A stretch of DNA of 64,000 nt from Caulochytrium protostelioides (Eukaryota; Chytridiomycota; Caulochytriomycetes; Caulochytriales; Caulochytriaceae), in NCBI GenBank assembly GCA_003615045.1, contig ML014173.1, positions 1 to 64,000 of the forward strand. The letters are read 5' to 3'. The position numbers and the translations under genes are program-made. The notes under the pieces are model-generated. The model was not told the DNA's origin. It did no database searches and saw only the letters and a list, made by a program, of their open reading frames with translations. This document shows, piece by piece, positions 32,101 through 41,400 of the stretch. How positions within the stretch are numbered: position 1 is the stretch's first letter; every line of letters starts with the position of its first letter.

Positions 32101-33634
32101 TACGGCGCGGCCTGTGCATCTTGATAACGGCGACCGCGCGGACGATCACGACCATGAAATGGACCACAGCGACGTTTCGTCGGACCAGAGTCATGCTGAC
32201 GCCCACGTCGATCATGCACGCAAGACCAGGCTGTGGTCGCTCCGTCTGCCCCTCCATCGTCATACCGAACGGCGTCCCGGCTGTCAGACTGCGGAAGCCG
32301 TGCTCACGCTCGACCAGTATGCGTCGGAGTTTTCCGCCATAATGGCGGCGAACGGCGCGAGCACGCAGCTGGCGGGTCTGGACGCCACCGGAGCCGGTGC
32401 CGAGCAAGCGACCGCAGAACAGAAGCAAGTCTGGTGGAACGAACGGCGCCGGCTCGACGCCGCGCTGCAGTCGCTGCTCGAACGTATTGAGCGCGCGTGG
32501 CTTGGTGGATTTACCGGGATCTTTGCGCCACTCGCTGCCATGCCGCCGGACTTGATGGCCCAAGGCCATTCGATGCTGACCGATGTCGTGGAGCGCCATT
32601 GGCTCTCGGCCACCTCGTCCGCAGCCACGCCGGCCGCGGCCCCGCCCGTGTCGCGCATCGCCTTCAGCGACATGTTTCTCCAGTACATGCTCGCGCAGCC
32701 GGCGCCGTGGCCGGATGCCTTGACGCAGGACGTGCTGGCCGTGATCGTGGATCACGTCGTGCTCGCGGGGTATCCCGCTGATGCGGTCGCCTCGTGGGAT
32801 GCGCTTGGGGCCGATGTGCGACGCGTCGTCCACACGATCCAGCACTGCCACCACACACGCACGCGTAGCACCCCGCCACGGGGCGACCCCCACGTGGTGC
32901 TCATTCTGGACCGGCTGCTGCACCGCATTCCGTGGGAGTCGCTGCCCTGCCTGCGCCGCCGCTCCGTCAGCCGCTGTCTGTCGCTGGCGCACTATCGCGA
33001 GTGCCGGCAGCGTCTCGGCGCGCCGCTGCGCGACGCTGCGTGGCTCAGCCGCCGCGATGCGCTGCAGTACGTGGTGAACCCGGGCGGCGACCTCGTCAAG
33101 ACGCAGCGTACCTTCGAACACGTGTTTGCCACCATGCGTCCGCAGCCGTGGCAGGGCATCGCAGGCCGGATCCCGACGGCGGCACAATGGACCGCGACGC
33201 TCGAGTCCGCCGGTGTTTTTCTCTACTGCGGCCACGGCGGCGGCGAGCAGTATCTCCCGACGCACCGGATGCGGCGGTTGCGGCGGCTCCCGCCCGTCTG
33301 CCTGCTCATGGGCTGCTCCTCGGGCGCCCTCGTGGATGTCGGCGCCGCACTCGATCCCATCGGCGTGGTCCGTGAATATGCGCTCGGCGGGAGCGTCGCG
33401 GTCGTCGCCAATCTGTGGGACGTGACCGATCGCGACATCGACCGGTACTGCATCGCGCTGATGACCTACGGCGGGCTCATTGACCCGCCCGCGCAGCGCC
33501 AGCCGCTTCCGCTCGGCGTCGCCGTCTGCCAAGCACGCCAGAGCTGCCACCTGGGCTACCTGGTCGGCGCGGCGCCCGTGCTCTATGGCCTGCCTCTCAC
33601 CCTCACGCGCTCCGTTGATTCTGTTCGTTCGTGA
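26132..33634 (+). CDS. ESP1: Separase (caspase-like cohesin protease)
   Basis: Cysteine protease that cleaves cohesin at anaphase. The C-terminal catalytic domain is clear: the His of CGHGGGEQY is residue 2368 and the Cys of LMGCSSG is residue 2395, close to the spacing seen in other separases. It is followed by the typical GGSVAVVANLWDVTDRDIDRY. The N-terminal two thirds are Ala/Leu-rich helical repeats, as in other separases, with acidic and Ser-rich loops (about 1225-1290, 1545-1595, 1930-2030). The product is 2500 aa from the first in-frame ATG; family members range from about 1600 to 2200 aa. No intron is evident. Securin was not seen in the window. Confidence 0.95.
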   Translation: MRAAGAAPVAATARGSGRSASLRRTAANATAAAAAATATAAAPRSRSAAAGHRGTTASPSHTDAALAAADAEISLATAFKAWGDALLRHYGEPPTADAADAAPSSPRSPLNMQLRTLLAPLLGAQRIHLNMTHLYGLAPSVCAASAHIKTTAALAASTGAAQQRRADRARGMKQAARFAVRLLIDLIQLLGRIVQKTRQAHQSPTIMPARSASDLTSPAPALASSSIAGSTPAPSPPPSKKDTLLPNGYADVMGLVDAAMLCLCGLAFVQSEPGMQSLDLDKYTCNLTIRLLDLSEDVLGSSAAHNVPATSPSGAPSSSASSRSTSSLAHRLETSSIAKIDLLLGLLATLLPTPSTGPSMPIRLSRTITVRDPRAVLLARPTAPADLSAWSQSTAFCYATCVLRWLLLQWHARPRDLLPAIQRYLAHPDHGLYHLRLPGASDDRVCAATAEMVMRHLHRHMRWAAVHDAAQAVAVLEMYRLAIPCIPLGTYARSVAAVGMQYTKHIGEIHARSVPQAPSALSPAEAMPLLTFYEAALAHVTAVSSAPRLEWYSFIDQAMALCDRFGDMERCRRIGHLYLEALERLPRSPRTVLARIDILVTLQLTACMRDVDAKDPPDRVSEMTRLVTRHLDALCQQEPAHAEERARASAYVCEVANVQARLCQRLLSAVAVLSHRPVSGTPVEALDRLGHVARTAVRWCHATWPLLAGFEPPPVDAEREAMEAAMARLISGLIEADLVLALHRSIRRPDADALGWLDHALRLFRAAQLAAPQASGGRRFAIKTKRDLGQTFRAALAGHVAYALEPERRDTHLRDALTAWYLLESMDTAPRAVVGWAEATADVQRTAVLGDHLLRDHTQRTARRASAAMLRNGAQALQLWQTHSLPRVLTLLAIVAQHGEATDLAGRSSLLDVVLSYEKRLIESQRLIGQVDSMEDVLAQGVIYIRPAEALCPLSVGETLGLRLLETFAFDLSRLPACSLPLLLVERELAWWMAAPGAVAPWMPAATEALMARFRAILSRASSSSSLSPPPPALSSPEHWEHIVKVVELYDKVLSLTASPQDEAARYLTDTMATLREALEAQREAPSLLPVWLNEMLDTILAAHALRRQLAQLSELAIMEQAEALQHPLDACFATTDPASLALLPMLAWSLETLVVDLYLVLMPSLPALQRLVSAACTARMRCHPDVASHPDAPMLLVRALAAPTTSSDPALGLAFLRDAGNDEHDDDEDTLEADQANPFVVSSASSASSVSSVSSLPVATSGVLFKLTAVRSRIAHQTTAAPTLHPKGRNVATQSLAEALVDLTDRVVTLDRRLMGPDAGSPSALPLEDVAQCRGIIDACARVETAWQQAPAAVREAQWAHVAGSSFLCATDWRSWLQLLSLLALVLHLQTLRHVAFTPAAAAATASDRSCVGMQRMGRVLARIQAAFRRLESFTWQRDFVTSWSLHVYLRFALDGIHFFAQQGFLLEVEYLFQQAHRLLGVWETTLAPVAACPTSWRSARIRLLAEEARWKGMRSKPDEAWLRWREAWTLFRQMHRPPSDRSEVSRSPSSSSSSSSVSPSRSAAVSASASADKDPAAKTTTATMTTNDEADPDDFAPWHLHHPLAFLLHDVGALLSDTADAAAALTDRQARLQRLWTALETTLSDLQLRHEQATRRAATTPRRTRTTRAPLTLTRTKRSAPLSPQALDRVYAGLSSATAPSPPATVPLSDAAHRRLLAQYVLVAWRHAVALGHVAIAERCVAQLSSTPLDAVALGGADNAAYSHLLARTTRVRLEQNRELSRRRAATAPRTGHDAMDGVLDDGVLMLPARPLDAPPRAPSPPDRRRPTALAAYRNAYLRDLASLLPMETAALADAMIGRPPADVLALAYACMGTCLVLGQGRPMPLPPVIRDFEAAKGLMWTRQMLQRSAVAALEPPRHASPASSYRPAALTDGGGDTVAVDKDAVNTATAPSDDDDATPCIVVSLSLDTASHHLIVARYTQADLELDTARPVHLDNGDRADDHDHEMDHSDVSSDQSHADAHVDHARKTRLWSLRLPLHRHTERRPGCQTAEAVLTLDQYASEFSAIMAANGASTQLAGLDATGAGAEQATAEQKQVWWNERRRLDAALQSLLERIERAWLGGFTGIFAPLAAMPPDLMAQGHSMLTDVVERHWLSATSSAATPAAAPPVSRIAFSDMFLQYMLAQPAPWPDALTQDVLAVIVDHVVLAGYPADAVASWDALGADVRRVVHTIQHCHHTRTRSTPPRGDPHVVLILDRLLHRIPWESLPCLRRRSVSRCLSLAHYRECRQRLGAPLRDAAWLSRRDALQYVVNPGGDLVKTQRTFEHVFATMRPQPWQGIAGRIPTAAQWTATLESAGVFLYCGHGGGEQYLPTHRMRRLRRLPPVCLLMGCSSGALVDVGAALDPIGVVREYALGGSVAVVANLWDVTDRDIDRYCIALMTYGGLIDPPAQRQPLPLGVAVCQARQSCHLGYLVGAAPVLYGLPLTLTRSVDSVRS

Positions 33635-33798
33635 ACGCGAGCTTGTGATGTCTCATATGATCAACATGGGGTGTCTTATAGTAGTGGTCTTGGCCAAAAT
33701 TCAAGAAAAGTAAAGTTCTAGTTCAGTTCAGTTCGTCTAGTTTGATCCATCAGGGGGTCTCCAGCGATCGTCGCGACGTTCGGTCGGCAACGACCCAT

Positions 33799-35601
33799 TC
33801 AGAGATAAGGCTTAATCGCAGTGACCACAGCCTGCTCGAGCCGGGGGAAAAGCAGCATGAGAAAGTTGCCGCAGAGGTAGAGGTAGAACAACGCAAACTG
33901 GAGGGCGCCGACGCCGGCAAACAGCAGCGGGTACAGCAAGACATACCGCTGCGGCGGGGGGATCGTCAGCTGCGCCACATGCAGCGCGACCATCGTGCCG
34001 ATCGACGCCATGCCGAGACGGCGCACGAGGGCATGCGGGTGCCGCCACGGCATCATGGGCGCCGCGACAGCCATCCACCCGAGCCCGAGAGCGGCGTACG
34101 GCAGCGCCTGGCCGTCGTCGCGCAGCATAAAGTAGTTGGTCCACATCGCGACGAGCTGGAACCACGCAGCGGCGGTCGGCTCGACCGGCATGAGCATCAG
34201 GAGGGGCAGCGCGGTGAGCATGATGCCTTTTTCGTGCACCAGGTACGAGCACAAAAAGAAGCCGAGGGCCGAGATCGCGAGCAGGTACAGGAACGAGGTA
34301 TACTTGGCAGCCGGGCTCGCATCGAGCTTGCGCGCGCGGTGCGGCGCATACCAGCACACGGTGAGGTAGACGGCGTTCCACGGCACGACGGCGGCGGCCG
34401 TCACAGCCGTGCTGAGCCGCAGCAGCTGGTCGGTCGTGTAGTCGCGCTGGAGCTTCATCACCACATCGACAACACACCACAAATTGGCCGTTAGGCCTTC
34501 CAGCAGCCCGCGGCTCACGGGGAACACGCGCCGCAGAATCGTCCCCACGATCGTGGCCGCCGCCTCCGTCGCGGAGGTGGTCGGGCCACGGTGGCGGATC
34601 TCATCGACGACGAAGGGCATGACCGCCAGGCCGAAGGTGGCGATGACGGCCGCGCCGAGACTGGCCAGCGTCAGCAGGGCTCGCCACGGCGCGCCGCGCC
34701 GCGCGATGGCGCTGCACTCGGTCAGCAGATGGCAAAAGACGGGAATGGCATAGTAGAGCGCGATCTGCTTAAAGCTGAGCGCACAGACGAATGCGATGGC
34801 GCCGCGGACATAGGCGCCGCGGTGCCAGAAGACGAGGGCCCACAGGGCAAACCCAAACATGGCCGCATTGTACTGGAAGTGGCCGTGGTCGACGAGCGTG
34901 AGCAGCGGGAACGCCGCAAGATATGCGAAGGCGGTGAGCCGCTGCGTCCGATCCCTGCTCGGAGACGGTGACGGGGAGGCCGACAGGAACCGGCAGCCGG
35001 TCCAGGCCCACATGGCGGGGATCAGGAGGGTACACTCGGTCACGATGGCGGTACTGCGCATAAAAAAGCGCAGGCCTGGGGATTCGAACCCCTCCGATTG
35101 GCGCAACGCCATCCATGCCGGATGGATCGCGTGGCCGATGCGGCCGAGGATGTAGGCATGGAATCCCGACAGGGGCGGATAGTCGAGCGGCCACCAGTCG
35201 GAACGGTAGCGGTACCACGCGCGCAGCGGCAGATGCGTCGTCAGCTCCATCCAGTGGCGCTGCGCTTCGAAGTCGCTGTAGATGGGCGGCCGGTGCTCGC
35301 CCGCATACCCGCCGAGCCCGACGAGCACGCGCACCATCAGCGTTGCAGCCAGCACGGCCACGAGGCCGACGGCGGTATGGCTGCGAAACACGGCGAGCGC
35401 TGCGTAGAGGCCCGTGGACTCCCAGCATGATGGCGCGATGGAAGGAACGGGATCGACCGCAACGCGGCGTGGGCCGTTCAAATCGGCAGTCTCCGGCGTG
35501 CCCACCAGTTTGGTGACGCCGCGGATGGACGCCGCGGGCTGCCGGAGCGTGTGGACCGCCGTTGTCGTGCCGGCGGCCGCGCCGCGCTTGCGTGTCAGCA
35601 T
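33799..35601 (-). CDS. ALG6: Dolichyl-P-Glc:Man9GlcNAc2-PP-dolichol alpha-1,3-glucosyltransferase
   Basis: ER multi-pass enzyme that adds the first glucose to the lipid-linked N-glycan precursor. ALG6 rather than ALG8 is indicated by PPIYSDFEAQRHWMELT (105-121), WPLDYPPLSGFHAYILG, and SEGFESPGLRFFMRST, which matches the ALG6 'SRGYESQ..KLFMRST' region. Asp110 corresponds to the catalytic luminal acid. Many hydrophobic segments follow to the C-terminus. The open frame begins with TTG at 35751; the first ATG at 35601 gives 600 aa (yeast about 544) with a short cytosolic arm. It converges on separase with 164 bases between stops, and is divergent from the CYC2-like gene. Confidence 0.93.
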   Translation of the reverse strand: MLTRKRGAAAGTTTAVHTLRQPAASIRGVTKLVGTPETADLNGPRRVAVDPVPSIAPSCWESTGLYAALAVFRSHTAVGLVAVLAATLMVRVLVGLGGYAGEHRPPIYSDFEAQRHWMELTTHLPLRAWYRYRSDWWPLDYPPLSGFHAYILGRIGHAIHPAWMALRQSEGFESPGLRFFMRSTAIVTECTLLIPAMWAWTGCRFLSASPSPSPSRDRTQRLTAFAYLAAFPLLTLVDHGHFQYNAAMFGFALWALVFWHRGAYVRGAIAFVCALSFKQIALYYAIPVFCHLLTECSAIARRGAPWRALLTLASLGAAVIATFGLAVMPFVVDEIRHRGPTTSATEAAATIVGTILRRVFPVSRGLLEGLTANLWCVVDVVMKLQRDYTTDQLLRLSTAVTAAAVVPWNAVYLTVCWYAPHRARKLDASPAAKYTSFLYLLAISALGFFLCSYLVHEKGIMLTALPLLMLMPVEPTAAAWFQLVAMWTNYFMLRDDGQALPYAALGLGWMAVAAPMMPWRHPHALVRRLGMASIGTMVALHVAQLTIPPPQRYVLLYPLLFAGVGALQFALFYLYLCGNFLMLLFPRLEQAVVTAIKPYL

Positions 35602-36838
35602 GGCGCCTGCGTGAAGACGAGTCGAGGGGGACGGCTCAGGGCGCACGTGGCAGCCGGCGTCGGACCCGAGAGCGATCACCCGTCTCCGGTATCCAGGCGC
35701 GGGGTACCGGTCAATGGCAAAGACATCGATGGGCACACGGCGATCGTGCAAGGGCGGCGTGTTCGCGTATTGACATATCAGTAGATTGCATCAGACGCGG
35801 TGATGGCATAGTGACAGGATGAGATTGCCCTGTGAGCATTTATGTACGACCGCGTTCAACAAAAACCATCAGACCTTGTTTAACAAAATCATCAGACCTT
35901 TGTTGTTTCCATACCCGGGATACCGAGGTAGCGTTTCCACCATGAAGGCGCTCGACCAAGGACGGGGGCATCCGCCTCTCCCGACGCGGACGGTAGACGT
36001 TGTCTACCGATGCAGCGTGGTGGCCCCAAGACAACTATGCAATGAAGCCTTCAGTCACCATTCATGTCGTAAGAGCACCAGCGTTGAAGGATCTAGCGAA
36101 TCCCACGCTGTCAATGTTTGCATGCTCGTAGGGTGGTCCACGGTCCACGGTCCACGCCCTGATAGAACACATTTTGGGTTTTCAAACCCCGCGACGTGTC
36201 GGCCCTGTGATGGACGAGGTCGTCCCGTGGATCCTAGACGCCGCCGTGACCGCAGGTTCACTTGAGCGCCGCCCCCCGCCGATCACACATCGCGGACCGC
36301 CCGCCGTCTGCTCTGGACCGATAATAACGCAGTGCCGCGCCGCATCGTCCGAGGATCCACCCGGTCGTTTATCAACGCCCGATCGAAGCTTCCACCATGG
36401 AGGAACTCGGTTGGGACACGAGGGGCACGTGGCATCCGCCGAACCGACGATCCGTCGTCGTCGCTGGCACCTGATGACACGTCCTGGGCAGACCCGGCGC
36501 CTTCATCGACCCGAGTTGGCGAAGCGCCATCGTCGGCTCAGCCCGAACCAAGAGGCCAGCCAAACGAGCCGGGCGGGGGCGTCGTGGCCGGCCACCGGCG
36601 TCCAAGCGAGGCTTGGGTGGCCGCCGCCGGCGTGATGCGCGCGCTTATCTCCGACGCAGGGCCAGCTGGCGGGCCCCGGCACGGGTATCCCATCCGCTGA
36701 TCGGCAGACCCCGCTGCGCTGCGAGCACGCACGGCACGATGCCGGATGAGCACGATGCGACAGCGCGTTGCTGGCTAGCGTCTCGAACGGCGTCCCTGCC
36801 TTCGCCGCATCCCTGCTGCACGCTGTCGTCCTCGCCGC
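35602..36838. other. Divergent upstream region of ALG6 and CYC2-like genes
   Basis: 1.2 kb with no recognisable gene. The ALG6 side (35760-35940) is AT-richer, with repeated CATCAGACCTTGTT-like blocks at about 35868 and 35889. Three tandem GGTCCAC units lie at 36135-36155. The right half is GC-rich and open in several frames without a recognisable product. Confidence 0.55.
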
Positions 36839-38272
36839 ATGATGCCGCCACTCGCGTGCACCCGCGCCTGCTGGGCCGCCGGCCGGGCCGTCGGCGTCCG
36901 CCCGACCGCATGGCGTGGGCACCGCGCGACGGCACCGTATTCCAGCGCCGCGGGCCTGTTGTCGTCCGGTGCTGCCACCTGGCCCGCGTCGCTGCGATGG
37001 CCGCGGCGGCCGGGAGCCGTCCAGCCCTGGCCCGCTCGCGGCCTGCCGCGCCCGCAGGATCGTTTGTTGGCGACGCGCGGCTCCGCGCCGCCGCAGAATG
37101 AAACGACCCAGCCACCGACGGCGTCGACACCACCATCCGCGTCCTCGTTGCCGTCGTTGGCGTCCGAGGCCAGGACGGAGAGCGCGATCGCCGACGCGCG
37201 CGCCAGCCGCTTCTTGCCGAAGCGCAGCGGCCCTGCGCGGTATGCGTATGCGCTCGAGGAGCTGCAGCGGCATCCGGACGCGCCGCTCGCGCATCGCGAG
37301 GCCGGCGAGACGTTTGACGACATCAAAAAGGACGAAGGCTTCGCCGTCGGCGCCACGATCCTCGGCGTTTTGACCGTCTTGGTGCTAGGCTACCACGCGT
37401 ACGATCTGCTCTATGTGCACGACTGGTATGCCGGACAGCTACGCAGCGACCGCTTCCGCACCTTCAAGGTGATCGATGCCGTGCCCGTCAACCACAACAC
37501 CTACATCGTGTCGGTCCAGGTGAAGCATCCGGAAGCCGCCGCGATGCATCTGATGGGCCGCGAGGACGAGGAGGCCCGAGTCCGTGACGACAACGACAGC
37601 GCGAGCACCAAGCAGAGTGTGCCGGTACCGTCCTACGTGCTCGTGCGTGATAACGACTGCCAGATCGTGCGCGAGTACACGCCGATTACGTACGAAACCA
37701 ATCACGTCGATCTGCTCATTAAGTGCTATCCGGAGGGCTCGATGAGCTCCAAGCTGACCCATCTCGTTTCCGGCGACGAGATTGATCTGCGCGGGCCCGA
37801 GCTCCATCCGGGTTTCGATCTTGCGGGCGTCAAGGAGATCGGGATGGTCGCCGGCGGCACGGGCATCACGCCAATGTACCAGCTCATCAAGTACATACTG
37901 ACCCAGGCCCCGCATGCGGCGGACACGCGGCTGTCGCTCGTCTACACGAACGCCTATGAGGTGGACATCCTGCTGCGCAAGGAGCTGGATTTGCTGCAGC
38001 AGCACTTCCCGTCCCGGTTCAAAGTCACCTACGTGCTAGACTATCCGCCGAGCCCGCAGTGGCCCGGCTGGCGCGGGTTCGTGGGCCAGCAGGTCCTGCA
38101 GGAAAGTCTGCCGAGCCCGCTGCGCGACCACGAGGTCAAGATTCTGGTGGCCGGGCCCGACGGCCTGGTCAAGCACGTGGCGGGCGAAAAAACCACCTTC
38201 CAGGAGCAGGGGCCCCTCCGCGGCTTGCTCGCGCGCCTGGGTTACCACGCCGACCAGGTCTACAAATTCTAG
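36839..38272 (+). CDS. CYC2-like mitochondrial flavoprotein (cytochrome b5 reductase family)
   Basis: NAD(P)H-dependent FAD oxidoreductase, probably anchored in the inner mitochondrial membrane and active in the intermembrane space. Yeast Cyc2 acts there in cytochrome c haem attachment. The first 80 residues are rich in Arg/Ala/Ser like a presequence, and a membrane span lies at about 168-190. FAD-binding REYTPIT is at 278-284 and GSMSS at 300-304; the NAD-binding GGTGITP is at 339-345. Where cytochrome b5 reductases have CGPP, this protein has AGPDG (438-442) followed by GLLARLG and a terminal VYKF, which resembles fungal Cyc2. MCR1-type reductase is the alternative. ATG 36839 begins the 477-aa frame. 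A polyadenylation signal follows. Confidence 0.8.
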   Translation: MMPPLACTRACWAAGRAVGVRPTAWRGHRATAPYSSAAGLLSSGAATWPASLRWPRRPGAVQPWPARGLPRPQDRLLATRGSAPPQNETTQPPTASTPPSASSLPSLASEARTESAIADARASRFLPKRSGPARYAYALEELQRHPDAPLAHREAGETFDDIKKDEGFAVGATILGVLTVLVLGYHAYDLLYVHDWYAGQLRSDRFRTFKVIDAVPVNHNTYIVSVQVKHPEAAAMHLMGREDEEARVRDDNDSASTKQSVPVPSYVLVRDNDCQIVREYTPITYETNHVDLLIKCYPEGSMSSKLTHLVSGDEIDLRGPELHPGFDLAGVKEIGMVAGGTGITPMYQLIKYILTQAPHAADTRLSLVYTNAYEVDILLRKELDLLQQHFPSRFKVTYVLDYPPSPQWPGWRGFVGQQVLQESLPSPLRDHEVKILVAGPDGLVKHVAGEKTTFQEQGPLRGLLARLGYHADQVYKF

Positions 38273-38363
38273 CCCCGCCGGCGGTGGCCATGCTGGCCCG
38301 TCACGGGCCAGACCCCCGCCGTCCCCCGTCGGCGACGGCTCGTTCATGTCCTACAAAAATCAC

Positions 38364-38369
38364 AATAAA
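38364..38369 (+). terminator. Polyadenylation signal AATAAA
   Basis: A perfect AATAAA lies 92 bases after the stop of the CYC2-like gene and about 40 bases before the 3' end of the convergent CYC8 gene. Confidence 0.6.
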
Positions 38370-38404
38370 TACACAACGATGCCACGGCAGAAGGGGGCTA
38401 GGCC

Positions 38405-41400
38405 TCACGCGTCGTCGGCGCGCGGCTTCTTGGCCAGCGAGGTGTCGCTCGCGTCCGTCGAGCGCTTGAGCGTGCCGAACCCATACGGGTTGAGCGGCCG
38501 CGAGGGCGTCGTCGATGCCGACGCCGCGGTCGGCACCGGCGGCACGGCCTTCGCCGTGGCGTGCATCACGGGCACGCTCGCGGCGCCCGTCGTCGTCGTC
38601 GCCGTCGTCGTCGCCGCCGCTGTCGCGGCAGGCGTCGCGGCACCCGACGCGACGTGGAATGTCGGGGTGCCCGGAGTGGACGTCGCTGGTACCGCCGCTG
38701 GCGCCGCCGACGACGGTGGAAGGCTCGAGGGCGCGGGCGTCGCCGCCGACGGCGTGGTGTCAGAAGCGGCCGCCGGCGGCGCCGATGCCGGCGTCGTTGG
38801 CGACAACGGCGCCACGGACGGACGCGCTTCCGACGCGCGTGGGCCCGCCGCGTCGGAGTTGGGCGACAACTCGCCGTCCGCAGGGCCGGCCCGAAGCGCG
38901 GGCGCCGCAGCATCCGACGTGATCTCGGGCGCCCTCACACGGGTCTTGACCGGCACAGCGCCGCTTGTCGCATCGTCGTCAGTCGCTGACGCCGGCGGGC
39001 CATTCGGCATGGCCGCCTCCGCCGCCACGGGGTCGGTCGCGCTCGGGGATGCGTCGTCGATGCGCGTCTCGGTCAGCTCGCCCTCTTCGCGCGAGGCGGC
39101 GTCCGGGACGGGGCGGCCGGACGCTAAGCCCCACGACCAGCCGATCGACGGCGGCGCCGGCGCCGGCGCCGGCTCGGGCTCCGGTTTGGCCGCCGCTGGG
39201 GATGGCGCCGCGTCGGTGGCGCGCATCGGAGGCGTGGCCGAGGACGGCGCCGCGTCTGGGGCCGTCACCGCCACCGTACGCACGGGCGCCGAGGGCGGCG
39301 GCGATGACGACATGGGCTTCGCCGGTTCCGGGACGTCGGACACGGCGTCCGGCGCCGAGGAGGCGGCGGCCGCGTCCGGCTCGGCGGCGCTCGGCGGGTC
39401 CGCTACAGGCGCTGGCTCGGGATCCGGCTTCACGGGCGACGCCGCTGCCGCCGTCGCCGCGGGCCCCGGTGGGATCGGCGACGTGGCCATCGGGGACAGC
39501 GGTTCGTGCGGCGTGGCGGCCGTGGCCGTCACGGGCGCCGACGGGGGCGCAGCCGGGCCGGCCTCCGGCGGGTCGGTCGCCAAGAGCGGCTCGGGGGCGG
39601 CGGCGACGGGCGGCGCTCGCGGAGATCGAGGCGCCGCCGGCGCGGGGACGCCCGCGGACGGCGCAGCGACGGGCGTCACGGTCGGCAACACCGCGGATGA
39701 CCGCGGCGACACAGCTTGCGAGGCGGCGAACGCATCGTCGCTGGCCAGGGCGGCCTGAGAGAGCCCCGCGTCCGTGGCAGTGTCCGGTTCCTGGCCCGTC
39801 TGCGGTGTGCCCGTCAACGCCGCGGCGGCCACGTCCGTCGGCCCGGCCGTCGGCAGCAGGGGCGGCGGCGGCGAGGTGACGGCGGCGGCCGGCTGGCTCG
39901 CCGGCGCCGACGGCGTTGCGGAGGACGCCGCAGGGCGTTCCGGCCCCGCGGCTTTCACGGCCGGCGTCGCCGCCGACGGCGCGTCCGACACATCTTCCTT
40001 GATCGGGGGGCCTGTCGTCGCACTCGGTGGCGCGACCGTGTGGTGCGGCGGCGTACCCACGCGAGGTGATGTGAACGGCGGGGCCACAGGCGGCGCGGAC
40101 GGCGGCGCGGCGGACGAGGGCGTGGCGGACGAGGGCGGCGCCGAGACATCGGCCTGCAGGGCGGGCGGCGGCGGCGCGGGCGTCGGCCGTGCGGCGGCGT
40201 CCGGCGTCACAGGCGTCGAGGACGCGCGCCGGCTCGCGCGGCTCGACTTCCGCGGCGCACGCGGCGTGGTCGTCGCGCTCGCAGGCGCGCTAGTGTCGGA
40301 CGCCCCATGACCCGGGCCGCGCTCGCCGGGCGGCAACGACGCGGCCGGAGTGCCCGACGGCGTCGTCTGCAGCGGCGGCTCGCGACGCGCCGCCGCCGAC
40401 GACAGGAGGTGGCTCGGGCGGCCATTGAGCCCCGGCGGCGGCGGCGGCGGCGCGCCGCGCGCGGACTCGTCATGGCGCAGACTGCCCGACGGTTGCGGCA
40501 ACGGGTAGCCCGCCAGCGCGTGCGCATGGGCACGGGAGGTCGGCACCTGGCCGTGGTCGGCCGCCGCAGACCAGCCTGGGGAGGGCGCTGACGGCGCGGA
40601 GGGTGTCTGCTGAGTGGCGCTCGGGCCGGGGCCGGCAACGGACGGGGAGTCGCTGTACGCGCTGCCGTGGATCACGGTGGGGCTGCCGGCCGCCGCGTAG
40701 GGTCCGTGGTAGCCGCCGGTGGCCGGCGGATAGCCGCGGGCCGTGTCGTTCGGCGACGGGTCGGACGGCCCATGAGGCGCCGCCGCCGGCGAGTCTGCCG
40801 CGCCAGAGGACGGCGGCGGCGCGTGGTAGCCGTGGCCACCGCGGTCCGCGTGTCGCGGCGGCGCGTCGTGGTAAGACGACGGGGGCCCGTGCTGCTGCGG
40901 CGGCTGCGCGTGTCCACCATGGGCCGCAGGCGCCTGGGACGTGTGAGACGAGTAGTAGTGTCCCGTGGCGGCAGCGGCGGGCGCCGTGGACGCCACGTGC
41001 GGCGGCGGCGCGTGCGGCGGCGGCGCGGCGGCAGCGTCCATGCTGTGGGGACCCGCAGGCATCGAGAGCTTGGGCGGCGCTTCGCCCGGCCCTCCGGAGG
41101 GCGCGGCATTGGCGCCGGCGGCGCCGCCGGCGCCGCCCGTGCTGGACGTGCGGTTGGTGATGTCGAAGGGGTGGTCCTGCAGGTAGCTGTGGGAGGTGGG
41201 CGAGGCGCGGCCGGCATGGGAGGTGTAGCCGCCCGGCGGCGGGCCCTGGGGCGCCGGGGCATACGCAGGCTCGGCGGCGCTGGGCATGCCGCGGCTGCCC
41301 CCGGCGGCGCCAGGGCTGCCCGCGCCGCTCGGGTGTCCCCCAACTGCGCCTGCAGGCATGCCGCTGGGATCCTGCTGCTGTTGCTGCTGTTGGCGCAGCA

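Noticed and set aside
35076-35091. tRNA T-arm-like sequence GGGGATTCGAACCCCT
   Set aside because: It lies inside ALG6 and encodes the conserved SEGFESPG segment of that family. No acceptor, D or anticodon arm is present around it.
36176-36192. GGGTTTTCAAACCCC as a second tRNA arm
   Set aside because: It does not match the B-box consensus and no other tRNA arms flank it. It is a simple palindrome.
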